DNA from: Euonymus europaeus
Lineage: Eukaryota; Streptophyta; Magnoliopsida; Celastrales; Celastraceae
Direction of reading: 5' to 3'
Assembly (NCBI GenBank): GCA_963580455.1
Contig: OY756962.1
Coordinates: 11,736,001-11,800,000 of the forward strand
Length of the DNA stretch: 64,000 nt
In this document: piece by piece, positions 55,256 to 64,000 of the stretch
How positions within the stretch are numbered: position 1 is the stretch's first letter
Layout of the letters: every line of letters starts with the position of its first letter
The notes under the pieces: generated by a model
What the model was told of the DNA's origin: nothing
Database searches by the model: none
Seen by the model: only the letters and a program-made list of their open reading frames with translations
Position numbers and translations under genes: made by a program

Positions 55256-56761
55256 ATGTCTTGGGTTAGAGACGATCATAATAGGCTGCGTAGGACATCT
55301 AGCAATACAAGTAGCATTGTTAGTCTTGAAACTGATTTTGCATCTGTGACTTCTGAAAGTGATTCTGAGATTGGTTTGCCTATTTTATTTGACGAAGAAG
55401 TTTGTGAAAACATGGCTAATCCTGCACCACGTACTCTTAAGGATTTTATTCAGCCCACTCGCACTACTACTTCTTCATGCATCATATTACCTGAAAATGC
55501 ACCTCAATTTTCTGTTAAGCATGGCATGATGTCAGTGATACCTCAGTTCCATGGTATGGATTCTGAGAGCCCTTACCAGCATCTTACTGATTTTGAGTTG
55601 GCTTGCACCACTTTCATTAATAGGGCTAACACTGATGAGTATGTTAGATTGCGTTTGTTTCCTTTCTCTTTGAAGGATAAGGCTAAGTTGTGGTTTAATC
55701 AATTGAGAGCTAATTCTATTACTAGTTGGGTTGATATGCAACGTGAGTTCTTACAAAAATTCTTTCCATTTCAGAGAACTCAAATGATTCAAGAGAAGAT
55801 AGCTCAATTCACTCAGAAGCATGATGAGACTTTCCAAGCTAGTTGGGACCGCTTCAAGGAGTTATTGAATATTTGTCCACATCATGGCTATGAGTCTTGG
55901 AGAGTTGTCAACTACTTCTATACGGGTCTGACGCCGGAGTGCAAACAATTTGTGCAAACTATGTGCAATGGAGAATTCTTTGATAAAGAGCCATACGCCG
56001 CAGTGGATTTCTTTGATTATCTTGGAGAGAGTGCTAGCCAGTGGAATACAAGAACTGACAGAATTGCTATAGCTGCTCAACCTTTGAGAACCATCCCAAG
56101 TGGTGGTAAATATGAGTTGAAGGAAGATGTGGATGTTCAAGCTAAGCTAGCTACTTTGTCTAGAAGACTAGAGATTATGGAGTTGGAAAAAGTCAAGGCA
56201 GTGAAAACGGTGGAACCATGTAACTTATGTGCTGATTCTAGCCATAAGACTCAAGATTGCCCTATCATGCCTATGATGGAGAATGGAATGGACCAATTGC
56301 AAGCTGCAAATTGGGTCAACAAGATGAATAATCCTTATTCAAACACATACAATCCGGGATGGAGGAACCATCCTAACTTTTCGTGGAGGAATGATCAACC
56401 AGGACAGTCTTCACAGAGTTATCCACAACAGATGGCTCCTCCACAAAAGTTTCAGCATACTCAAAGTTATCTTCCTCCAATAGCACCTCCTGGTTTTCCT
56501 CTTCAACAACGAGTTGCTCCACCCAAGAAGTCTCTAGATGATACCATAGCACAGATGGCTACCACTTTTCAGCAGTTCATGCAGGTTCAGGCTACTACAA
56601 ACAATCAGAATACACAAGCCATCAATGACTTGCGAGGAACAATTCAAAAAATGAATACCACTTTGAGCACTCTTGAGAAGGGAAAGTTTCCAGCTCAACC
56701 TCAACCAAATCCTGCAGTCTATAAACAACCGTCTCAACAACATGTGCATAATGTTTCTTGA
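55256..56761 (+). pseudogene. gag: gag (capsid/nucleocapsid) part of polyprotein
   Basis: This is the structural Gag region, which would form the cytoplasmic particle that packages element RNA. The open frame is 501 residues from ATG 55256, and a second in-frame ATG at 55412 (residue 53) could be the real start. The retrotransposon Gag core lies at about residues 80-250, with the signature RLFPFSLKDKAKLWF near residue 132 and FLQKFFP about 30 residues later. A single CCHC zinc knuckle, C-X2-C-X4-H-X4-C, is at residues 322-335. The tail is rich in Pro, Gln and Asn. The frame ends at TGA 56759-56761, but the same frame stays open downstream into protease. This stop is therefore either a lesion or, less likely, a gag-pol boundary. 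Gag itself is otherwise intact. Confidence 0.9.
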
Positions 56762-57382
56762 GATGGTTTTGAGACAACCAAGGCAGTTACCACTTTAAGA
56801 AGTGGAAAGCAAATTTCTAGACCTGAGGCCCCTGTTGACTCTCAGCATTCTAGTCCTACTTGTGTGAGTGCACCTGCGGTGGTTGAGGTGGAAAAGGAGA
56901 AAGAAGAAGAGAAAGATAAAGAAAATTCAGAATTGAGGACCCCAGCTGTGGTGGAGGAAGAAACAGAGAGAGTTTATCGACCTACTGTACCTTATCCACA
57001 CAGATTGAGAATTGGGCAGATGAACAAGCATCATACTGAGATTCAGGAAATTTTCAAGCAAGTGAAGCTCAATATTCCACTTTTAGATGCTATTCAGCAA
57101 ATCCCTTCCTATGCTAAGTTCTTGAAGGACTTATGTACTGCTAAAAGGAAGGTGAATGTGACCAAGAAGTCCTTTTTGGTTGAAGAAGTTGGAGCTTTGA
57201 TTATGAGTGATGCTCCTCAGAAGCTGCGGGATCCTGGCTCACCCACAATTTCCATTATGATAGGTGAGAGAAGGCTCGAGAATGCCTTACTTGATTTGGG
57301 AAGTAGTGTGAATTTGTTGCCATTATGGGTTTATGAGCAACTTAATATTGGAGAATTGAAGCAGACACCCATGCTTTTATAG
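56762..57382 (+). pseudogene. Gag-Pol linker and aspartic protease N-terminal part
   Basis: It continues in the gag frame directly after TGA 56759 with no frameshift. The first two thirds are an acidic, Lys/Glu-rich linker followed by the conserved stretch before protease. The retropepsin active-site motif DLGSS is at 57293-57307, the usual D-[LTS]-G-[AS]-S form in plant gypsy elements, followed by VNLLPLWVYEQL. The enzyme would act as a homodimer to cut the polyprotein. The segment ends at TAG 57380-57382, inside the protease domain, which continues in the next segment in the same frame. The stop therefore splits one domain and is a clear lesion. Confidence 0.88.
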
Positions 57383-58846
57383 ATGGCAGACAGAACAGTC
57401 AAGAAACCAAAGGGAGTTGTGGAAGATGTCTTGGTGCAAGTGAACAAATTTTACTATCCTGTGGACTTTGTAGTCCTAGAGATGCCACACCCAACTTCCA
57501 CTCTTGCTAGTGCTTCTATAATTCTTGGGCGACCTTTCCTTGCCACCACTAATGCCTTGATCAATTGCAAAAGTGGAATGCTCAAGATTACTTTTGGTAA
57601 TATGACTTTTGAGACTAATGTCTTCACTGCTTGCAAGATGCCTAGTGACTGTGACGATTCAGAGCTAGAAGCAGTAGATTGGGTTCAAAGCTTTAGCCCA
57701 TCAGACTTATACTCTGTTCTTGATTCTGAGAGTATATATGAGGATACATATCCTAGGAAATCTAGCCAAGTTGATGATCTAGAAGATGACTTGGATGAAT
57801 TTGCTCCTGTCACATCAGAGGAGTTCTCTGATATTGATGACTTTGCTGAGTTGGAGGATGTGAGCCACATTGGTAGATGGCGGGGACCAAACTTTGAGAT
57901 TCTTGATCCACCAGAGGAGATGAAGCCTTCCATCGAGGAAACTCCCACTCTTGAGCTGAAAAAGCTTCCTGAAGATTTCAAGTATATTTTCCTTGGTCCA
58001 GAAGAGGGCACATTCCCTGTTGTCATTTCATCTAAGCTCACTTCTGTGCAAGAAGCCAGCTTGGTAGCAGTATTACAAAAGCACAAGGGAGCTATTGGCT
58101 GGACCATTGCAGACATCAAGGGTATTGACCCTAATATTTGTACTCACAACATTTTTTTGGAGGGAGATCCTACACCAGTCAGAGATGCACAGAGGAGACT
58201 CAACCCCGCCATGAAGGAAGTGGTGAAGAAGGAGGTTCTGAAGTTGTTAGCAGTTGGAATCATTTATCCTATCTCCGACAGTAAGTGGGTGAGTCCCACA
58301 CAGGTAGTCCCTAAGAAATCTGGCTTAACTGTCATTGAAAATGCTTCAAGTGATTTAATTCCTACTAGGAAAGTGACTGGATGGCGCATGTGCGTAGACT
58401 ACCGAAAACTGAATTCGGTTAGTCGCAAAGACCATTTCCCATTGCCCTTTCTTGACCAAATTTTGGAAAAAGTTGCTGGAAATGAGTTTTATTGTTTTTT
58501 AGATGGTTTTTCTGGATATTATCAAATTGCCATAGCTCCAGAGGACCAGGAAAAGACCACTTTCACTTGCCCTTTTGGCACGTTTGCCTTTAGGAGGATG
58601 CCATTTGGCTTATGCAATGCCCCTGCCACATTTCAACGCTGCATGATGAGCATTTTTTCTGATATGCTTGAGGACATGTGTGAAGTGTTTATGGATGATT
58701 TTTCTGTGTTTGGATCCTCCTTTGATGTTTGCTTGAAAAATTTAAATGTTGTGCTGACTAGATGTGAAGAAAAGAATTTGTTACTTAATTGGGAAAAATG
58801 TCAATTTATGGTGACTAGTGGGTTGGTACTTGGACATTTAGTGTGA
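57383..58846 (+). pseudogene. Protease C-terminus and reverse transcriptase
   Basis: This is 487 residues in the same frame, starting immediately after TAG 57380. The first 80 residues finish the protease (IILGRPFL near 57521). An acidic spacer of about 120 residues follows, then reverse transcriptase, which would copy element RNA into cDNA inside the particle. RT landmarks include KWVSPTQVVPKK, CVDYRKLN at about residue 337, the LPFLDQIL region, FGLCNAPATFQ and the catalytic FMDDF at residue 436 (58688), the F/Y-x-D-D form carrying two catalytic aspartates. The segment stops at TGA 58844-58846 in the VLGHLV region, inside the RT-RNase H connection. The catalytic residues are intact, but the protein would be truncated before RNase H. 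Confidence 0.93.
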
Positions 58847-59482
58847 AAACGTGGAATAGAGGTCGATAGGGATAAGATAGAATTGATTTCTCAGTTACCT
58901 ATTCCAAGGAGTGTGAAGGATATTCGATCTTTTCTTGGTCATGCCGGCTTTTACCGTCGTTTTATTCAAGGTTTTAGTGCTATCACCAAACCATTGTGTG
59001 CTTTATTGCAACATGATATTGAATTTGTCTGGTCTGATAAATGTCAATCTGCTTTTGAGACTCTAAAGAAACACTTGACAGTTGCTCCTATCATGCAATC
59101 TCCTAGGTGGGATTTACCATTTGAACTTATGACCGATGCTAGTGATTATGCTCTAGGTGCTGTTTTAGGTCAAAGAATCGATGGTAAACCTTCTGTGATT
59201 TATTATGCAAGTAAGACATTGAACGATGCACAGAAAAATTACACCACCACTGAAAAGGAATTGCTTGCTGTTGTGTTTGCTTTAGATAAATTTCGTTCAT
59301 ATATCATTGGTTCTCCTGTCACCATTTTTACTGACCACTCTGCTTTGAAGTATTTGTTGCAAAAGAAAGATGCTAAACCCAGGTTGATACGCTGGATCTT
59401 GCTGCTTCAAGAGTTTGACATCACCATCAAGGACAAGAAAGGTGTCGAGAATGTGGTAGCTGACCACTTGTCTAGATTGTAG
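58847..59482 (+). pseudogene. RT thumb/connection and RNase H
   Basis: It is open in the same frame right after TGA 58844, beginning with [12 protein letters not shown] and [11 protein letters not shown], the hallmark end of gypsy RT. RNase H would remove the RNA strand during cDNA synthesis. All four acidic positions can be located: D in TDAS (59135), E in TEKEL (59258), D in TDHSAL (59333) and D in VADHLSRL (59462). The fold is therefore complete. The segment ends at TAG 59480-59482 immediately after SRL, at the RNase H-integrase boundary. Integrase resumes in frame after it. Confidence 0.92.
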
Positions 59483-60829
59483 CGACCCGAGTCTCATATT
59501 TCTCCACCTTTGCATGATGACTTTCCGGATGAGCATCTCTTTGCTGTGTCCCGTGCACCTTGGTTTGCAGATATTGTGAACTACCTTGTCTCTGAGCAGA
59601 TACCTTCTCATTGGAACATTCAAGACAAGCGTAGGTTCCTTTCTGAGGTTCGCTTCTATTACTTCGACTCACCCTATCTTTTTAAATATTGTGCTAATCA
59701 GTTGGTGAGAAGATGCATTCCTGATGAAGAGTTTGCTTCTGTGTTTGAGTTTTGCCATTCTGGGGCTTGCGGAGGTCATTTTGCAGCCCAGAAAACTGTT
59801 GCAAAAATTTTACAAAGTGGACTTTATTGGCCTACCATGTTTAAAGATGTTGTGTTGTGGTGTAAAGCATGTGAATCTTGTCAAAAACTTGGAAAAATCA
59901 CAGCTAGGAACATGATGCCCCTTTCTCCCATATTGACCCTTGAAATCTTTGATTGTTGGGGAATTGATTTTATGGGGCCTTTTCCTGTTTCTAATGGTTA
60001 TATGTATATCTTGCTTGCTGTTGATTATGTTTCCAAATGGGTAGAAGCTATACCATGTAGAACCAACGATCATAAGGTTGTCCTTAAGTTCTTAAAGGAT
60101 TTGTTTGCACGTTTTGGCATGCCTAAGGCCATAATTAGTGATGGGGGTTCGCACTTTTGTAATAAACCTTTTCAGCATCTCATGAAGAAATATGGAGTGA
60201 CTCACAAGGTCTCTACTCCATATCACCCTCAAACTAATGGCCAAGCTGAATTTGCAAATAGAGAGATCAAGGTTATTCTTGAAAAAACAGTTCATCCTAA
60301 TAGAAAGGATTGGTCTGATAAATTACTTGATGCTCTTTGGGCTTATAGAACTGCATTCAAAACCACTCTTGGCATGTCACCTTATCGTTTGGTTTATGGT
60401 CGTGCATGTCATTTGCCTGTTGAGATTCAACACCATGCTTTATGGGCTGTTAAAAAGATTAACCATTCACTTGATGATGCCCAAGGCTTGAGAAAGTTGC
60501 AGATTTCGGAGCTGGAAGAAGCAAGAAGGGAGGCATATGACAATGCCAAACTGTCCAAGGAGAGGATGAAAGCTTTGCATGACAAGAAGATCTTGGATAA
60601 ACAGTTTTTCCCTGAGCAAGAAGTGCTGCTCTACAATTCCAGGCTCCACATTTTTCCAGGAAAGTTGAAGACTCGTTGGAGTGGCCCTTACATTGTCAAG
60701 AAGGTTCATTCCCATGGTGCTGTGGATATTTCCAATCCGAAGAATGGGACCACCTTCACTGTGAATGGACAAAGGCTCAAGCCATTCCTTGCTCCCTACG
60801 CACCCGAGGATGAGACACTCCTTCTATAG
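59483..60829 (+). pseudogene. Integrase (HHCC, DD35E, GPY/F)
   Basis: It is in frame after TAG 59480, and the first ATG is at 59510. Integrase inserts the cDNA into the genome. The zinc-binding part has the His pair at 59756 and 59777 (CHSGACGGH) and the Cys cluster CKACESC about 30 residues later. The catalytic triad is D in GIDFMGP (59966), D in ISDGG (60140) and E in GQAEFANRE (60248). The last two are 35 residues apart, the classic DD35E spacing. A GPY/F-type module ([11 protein letters not shown]) follows near 60680. The protein ends at TAG 60827 shortly after QRLKPFL, with no chromodomain. All catalytic residues are present, so the domain itself is intact although separated from gag by nonsense codons. 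Confidence 0.94.
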
Positions 60830-62490
60830 GATGTCCAAGGAGTACTCTCAACTTCTCCTGCTGTTATTTGATTATCCATATACCTAGTCATGGGGGTGCT
60901 GGTGCCGTGACATTACTCTGTTTGTTTGTGGTACTTTGGGAGTATTGTAGTCTTAGAACCACTTAGTGTTTTGCATTTGCATTGAATAATTACTTACTGT
61001 GCACCATTTTGTTCGTTCCATCCATGGAGACCATGTCTTACTCTAGTTGGGGGTGGGGGTGCCCAGTTTGTGTTTGGTTTAGTTTTTCAAAAGAAATTCA
61101 AAAATAAAAGTTTTTTTTAAAAAAAAAAAGGAAGAAAAAATTCTGGAACTGTGTGTTGTGAAAAGCTTTGCATTGCTGTGATTCCTTGATTGTCCATGAT
61201 GAAAAATATGAACTATGACTTGTAGTGGGAGGCATATAAGATCCCTTGGATTGTGCTTGACTTTTTAGTTTGTCTTGTTTTGAAGTTTGGACTATTTCTC
61301 TTTTCCATTGAGCACATGACCATGAGGTTTTGAAGTGTTGGACATTTAGAGAAGTTTTGCTTAGTGTTAGTCTTTTGAATCTCACAAGCACTAGAACTCA
61401 CTTGATAAACTCTTGAGGCGAAATCCTAGTCCACATTTTGACTAATGAGATGACATAAGGCCTTCTTTGGTCGTTTGAGCTTAATTTCTAGCCTACCATA
61501 CTTTAAATTTATCCCTAGGTGTCCCTCCCTAGCCAAATGTTAACCTTTTTATTTCAGCACCTACATATGTACCTAGCTAGAACAAAATTTTCCCCATGCA
61601 TCACCCGCGCAATTGGATATACATGTTTTTGTGGGATGCTTGTGCATATCATCATGCATATGGGTTGAGTGATGCGTTTTTGTGATAGTACATTTTGTAA
61701 GGTGTTGCTTGCTTTAAAAGAAAAAAAAGTGAAAAAAGAAAATAAGAAAAAAATAGCAAAAGAAGGCAACAACTTAGTTCATTGAATGAAAATATCCAAG
61801 TTTGGGATATATGTATAGAGTAAGACGGTTGCATGCCGTCAATAAAATCAATGTGGCACATATATACAAAAAAATAAAAAAAAATAAAAAAAAGAAAAAA
61901 AATGAGAGTAGAGAAAGAAAAAGCAAAGTGAGTGTGAAAAAGGTGAGTTGGGACTACTTTGGGGTATATGTGCATGCATGCATATGTATGACAATTATTA
62001 CATTGACATGTATATTTGAGTTGTGGTTTCAGCCTAAAATTTCCATTTTGACATACCAATAGCCTCAACCGTTACATGCTTTAAAAGTCCTATTGGATCA
62101 TTGGTTTTGTGTTGGGCTACATTAGTGGAGAGAAGTTTTGAAAAGTGAGCATATGGCGGCTTGCTCTTTATGATTGAGATTCATTTGATGAATCACTCTT
62201 GCATTTTCTAATCTAAATTGTTGGCAAGGATGTTCCAAGTGGTCACGCACACACACACGAGAATGGTTTGGTTTCAAAATGAAGCAACCTTTTTAGTTAA
62301 AATCAAGACTTGGTTGAGATTTGTGTTTTCTTGCATCTTTGTCATGTGTTCATTCTGAGGGTTAAACACTTAGGAAAGAACTTGTCAATGCATGCTTACA
62401 CTCACACACGTTTCAGACAAATTGGTTCAAAGGAAATTTTTCTCCCCGGAATTCATCCCAATTTATTTTCACTATTTTGCTTGAGGACTA
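60830..62490 (+). other. Retrotransposon 3' non-coding region; no env-like gene seen
   Basis: About 1.66 kb between integrase and the polypurine tract. Some Athila family members carry an env-like ORF here. I see only short frames without recognisable motifs on either strand. The region holds several A-rich low-complexity tracts (about 61103-61140, 61718-61760, 61866-61925), a short CA run (about 62246-62261), and a G-rich PPT-like site at 61042. Confidence 0.8.
61042..61061 (+). other. Internal polypurine-like G-rich site
   Basis: TCTAGTTGGGGGTGGGGGTG shares the core CTAGTTGGGGGT with the PPT next to the 3' LTR. It could be an old or secondary plus-strand priming site, or a chance G-rich tract. 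Confidence 0.4.
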
Positions 62491-62491
62491 G

Positions 62492-62512
62492 CAAAAAGCT
62501 AGTTGGGGGTTG
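62492..62512 (+). other. Polypurine tract
   Basis: Purine-rich CAAAAAGCTAGTTGGGGGTT followed by G lies directly before the 3' LTR, preceded by TTGAGGACTAG. This is a typical arrangement for plant gypsy elements. It would prime plus-strand DNA synthesis. Confidence 0.8.
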
Positions 62513-64000
62513 TGATTGGGATGATATTTTGCATATTTTTGTGGAGTTTTGAAAGTAAAACGTTGAGTTTCAATGCTTAAAAACCACATTTTAGGTTTGA
62601 GTTGCCGAAATCCATGTTAATGAGCCAATGCATAATTCAACACTTTGACATAGTCATTTTAAGTGTTTTCTAGTGGTTCAAGTTGGTTTGGTAGCTTAGA
62701 GATAGGAAATCCAAGTTTTGGGCATAATGGTTGAAGTTGTGGAAATGCTATCTCTTAAGCATTTGAGTTTTAATATGCCGAATTTTGTTCTATCAACCTA
62801 AAAATGGTTTTGACACTTGTTTAAGTATGTTTCAGTCATTTATGACTTGTTTGAATGATTTTTGTAGGCTTCGGATTGATCGGGATTGAATATGGAAGAA
62901 AATGCATAAAAGGAGCTGCAAAATTGAAGTTTACTGTCAACCGTCCGGACGCGTATCAGAAGCCGTCCGGACGGACAAAGAAGAAAGGTGAACAGTGGCA
63001 TTCTCAAGCATATCCGTCCGGACGGTACTGTTCACCGTCCGGACGGTTGAAGAAGAAAGCCGGACAGTGTTGTTTTCAAGCATATCTGTCCGGACAGCAC
63101 TGCGCAATAATTTTCGGGTCAACTTGTGAAGGTGCAAATGATCGAATTTGAAGAAACTTTCTTCTACAAAGTTGAAGTCTGTGGAATTAATACAAGATAC
63201 TGCCTTGAACAGTTCCAATAATTTCGGGTTTTATGATTTTTACTCAATTCTTGAAGGGCAAACTTGTCTAATTACTTTATTTGACCAATGAGACTTATTT
63301 GTAATAGGTTAGGATGGTCTTTTAAGAGAGTTATGAGGGTTTTATGGGTTTGGAGACCTCATTCTTGAAATAACTCTCACTTTGGCCGAAAATACATTTT
63401 TCTTTAGGGTTTTCATTCTCTTGCCTTGTTCTTCATTTTGGTTTTTTGTTGGATTTCGAAAATCACATTCAAGAAGATTGCTAGGTGTTTTGGAGACCCA
63501 ACCAACTAGAAGAAGAAGTTTTTCCTCCTTGTAGAGCTTGAGAAGAGCCCAAGTTGGATTAGCTTCAACCTCTCTTTGTAGATTGGAAGGCCACTTTGCC
63601 TCAACATTCGATATTGGATTTGACTTCTAAACTCTCTTTGCTTATTGTTTTTACATTTTATTTATCGCATTTCGATTCATAGTTTTTAGTTCAATCTTCT
63701 TGTGTTTTGTTATTCCGATTTAGCTTCCGCTTTAACGATATATGCCATGTTTAGTTGTGTTGATTTTGATTTCAATTTTTTGCAGTAGCTTAGTTTCCAT
63801 TTCCATTTCCATTTCATATATTGCATATTAGGGTTTAGTCCATCACTCACCCAAAGAGGAAAACCGAATCTAACCAATGGTTAGTGCAATTTTGCCATCA
63901 CTTGCATTGTGAATACCATATTTAATTAAGTAATTAGGTTAATAATCCATAGACCCAAGCCGAAACCAAAAGTCTTTGTGAGACGATTTGGGATTCACTC
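62513..64000 (+). repeat. 3' long terminal repeat, truncated by window edge
   Basis: It is near-identical to 53580-55072. Relative to the 5' LTR it has about 53 extra bases near 62889-62962, lacks 58 bp after 63175, and has about 19 substitutions. The window ends at GGATTCACTC, equivalent to 55072, so about 67 bp of the LTR and the right target duplication are not visible. Confidence 0.93.
62965..63097 (+). promoter_or_regulatory. 72-bp tandem repeat with GTCCGGAC palindromes (3' LTR)
   Basis: Counterpart of the 5' LTR block: GTCCGGAC at 62965, 63016, 63037 and 63088 with the same 51/21/51 spacing and 72-bp period. A further palindrome copy sits just upstream at 62941-62952, where the 5' LTR has the rearranged form. 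Confidence 0.6.

Larger units (their letters stand above)
53580..64000 (+). mobile_element. Athila-like Ty3/gypsy LTR retrotransposon, right end cut by window
   Basis: The order is LTR, primer-binding site, gag, protease, RT, RNase H, integrase, non-coding region, polypurine tract, LTR. RT before integrase places it in Ty3/gypsy. The absence of a chromodomain after integrase, the long LTRs (about 1.56 kb), the PBS type and the RT-RNase H motifs ([16 protein letters not shown]) fit the non-chromodomain Athila branch. The element lies in sense orientation relative to the window and interrupts the satellite at 53579/53580. The internal coding frame is broken by four nonsense codons but shows no frameshift. 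About 67 bp of the 3' LTR should lie beyond the window. Assignment to Athila rather than the related Tat branch is by family resemblance. Confidence 0.93.

Noticed and set aside
57454..60772. Minus-strand and alternate-frame ORFs overlapping pol
   Set aside because: They are shadows of the recognised protease-RT-RNase H-integrase frame.
61652..62068. Minus-strand 138-residue frame in the 3' non-coding region
   Set aside because: Its composition is driven by A-rich tracts (runs of Phe/Leu/Ser on the reverse strand), with no motif or support.

Overview
The window reads as plant (pericentromeric or centromeric) DNA. About 53.6 kb is one uninterrupted tandem satellite. It is followed by a Ty3/gypsy LTR retrotransposon of the Athila-like (non-chromodomain) type, which runs off the right edge. 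The retroelement's lineage, its tRNA-type primer site and its long LTRs point to an angiosperm, most likely a eudicot. I do not recognise the satellite family and do not name a species.

Layout. From 1 to 53579 there are about 335 copies of an AT-rich monomer of about 160 bp. Most copies carry a HindIII site (AAGCTT) and a near-perfect 9-bp dyad. The array is organised in nested higher-order repeats (HORs): two 7-mers of 1123 bp (1-2246); three 5-mers of 800 bp (2247-about 4630) nested in a 3844-bp super-unit (about 2060-14560); a 5134-bp unit repeated twice (about 12040-22310); a 5.29-kb unit repeated three times (22423-about 38520); and a 1764-bp 11-mer repeated almost four times (about 38600-45618). 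Then come more diverged monomers, a 2-kb block in inverted orientation (46101-48074), and a diverged + strand tail (48075-53579).

From 53580 to the window end is the retrotransposon: 5' LTR 53580-55139, primer-binding site at 55146, gag-protease-RT-RNase H-integrase in one reading frame (55256-60829) broken by four nonsense codons, about 1.7 kb of non-coding 3' sequence without a recognisable env-like gene, a polypurine tract, and a 3' LTR from 62513 that the window truncates about 67 bp before its expected end. The element appears non-autonomous now. It entered a satellite monomer inside one arm of the dyad.

There are no host genes, tRNAs, rRNAs or CRISPR arrays. The many 60-99 residue open frames in the satellite are a by-product of the repeat and are not annotated as genes. 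The most interesting content is the multi-scale HOR architecture with visible conversion, deletion and inversion events, the conserved dyad, and the LTR with a 72-bp tandem of GTCCGGAC palindromes plus a microinversion between the two LTRs. All comparisons were made by eye; no alignment or database search was run.
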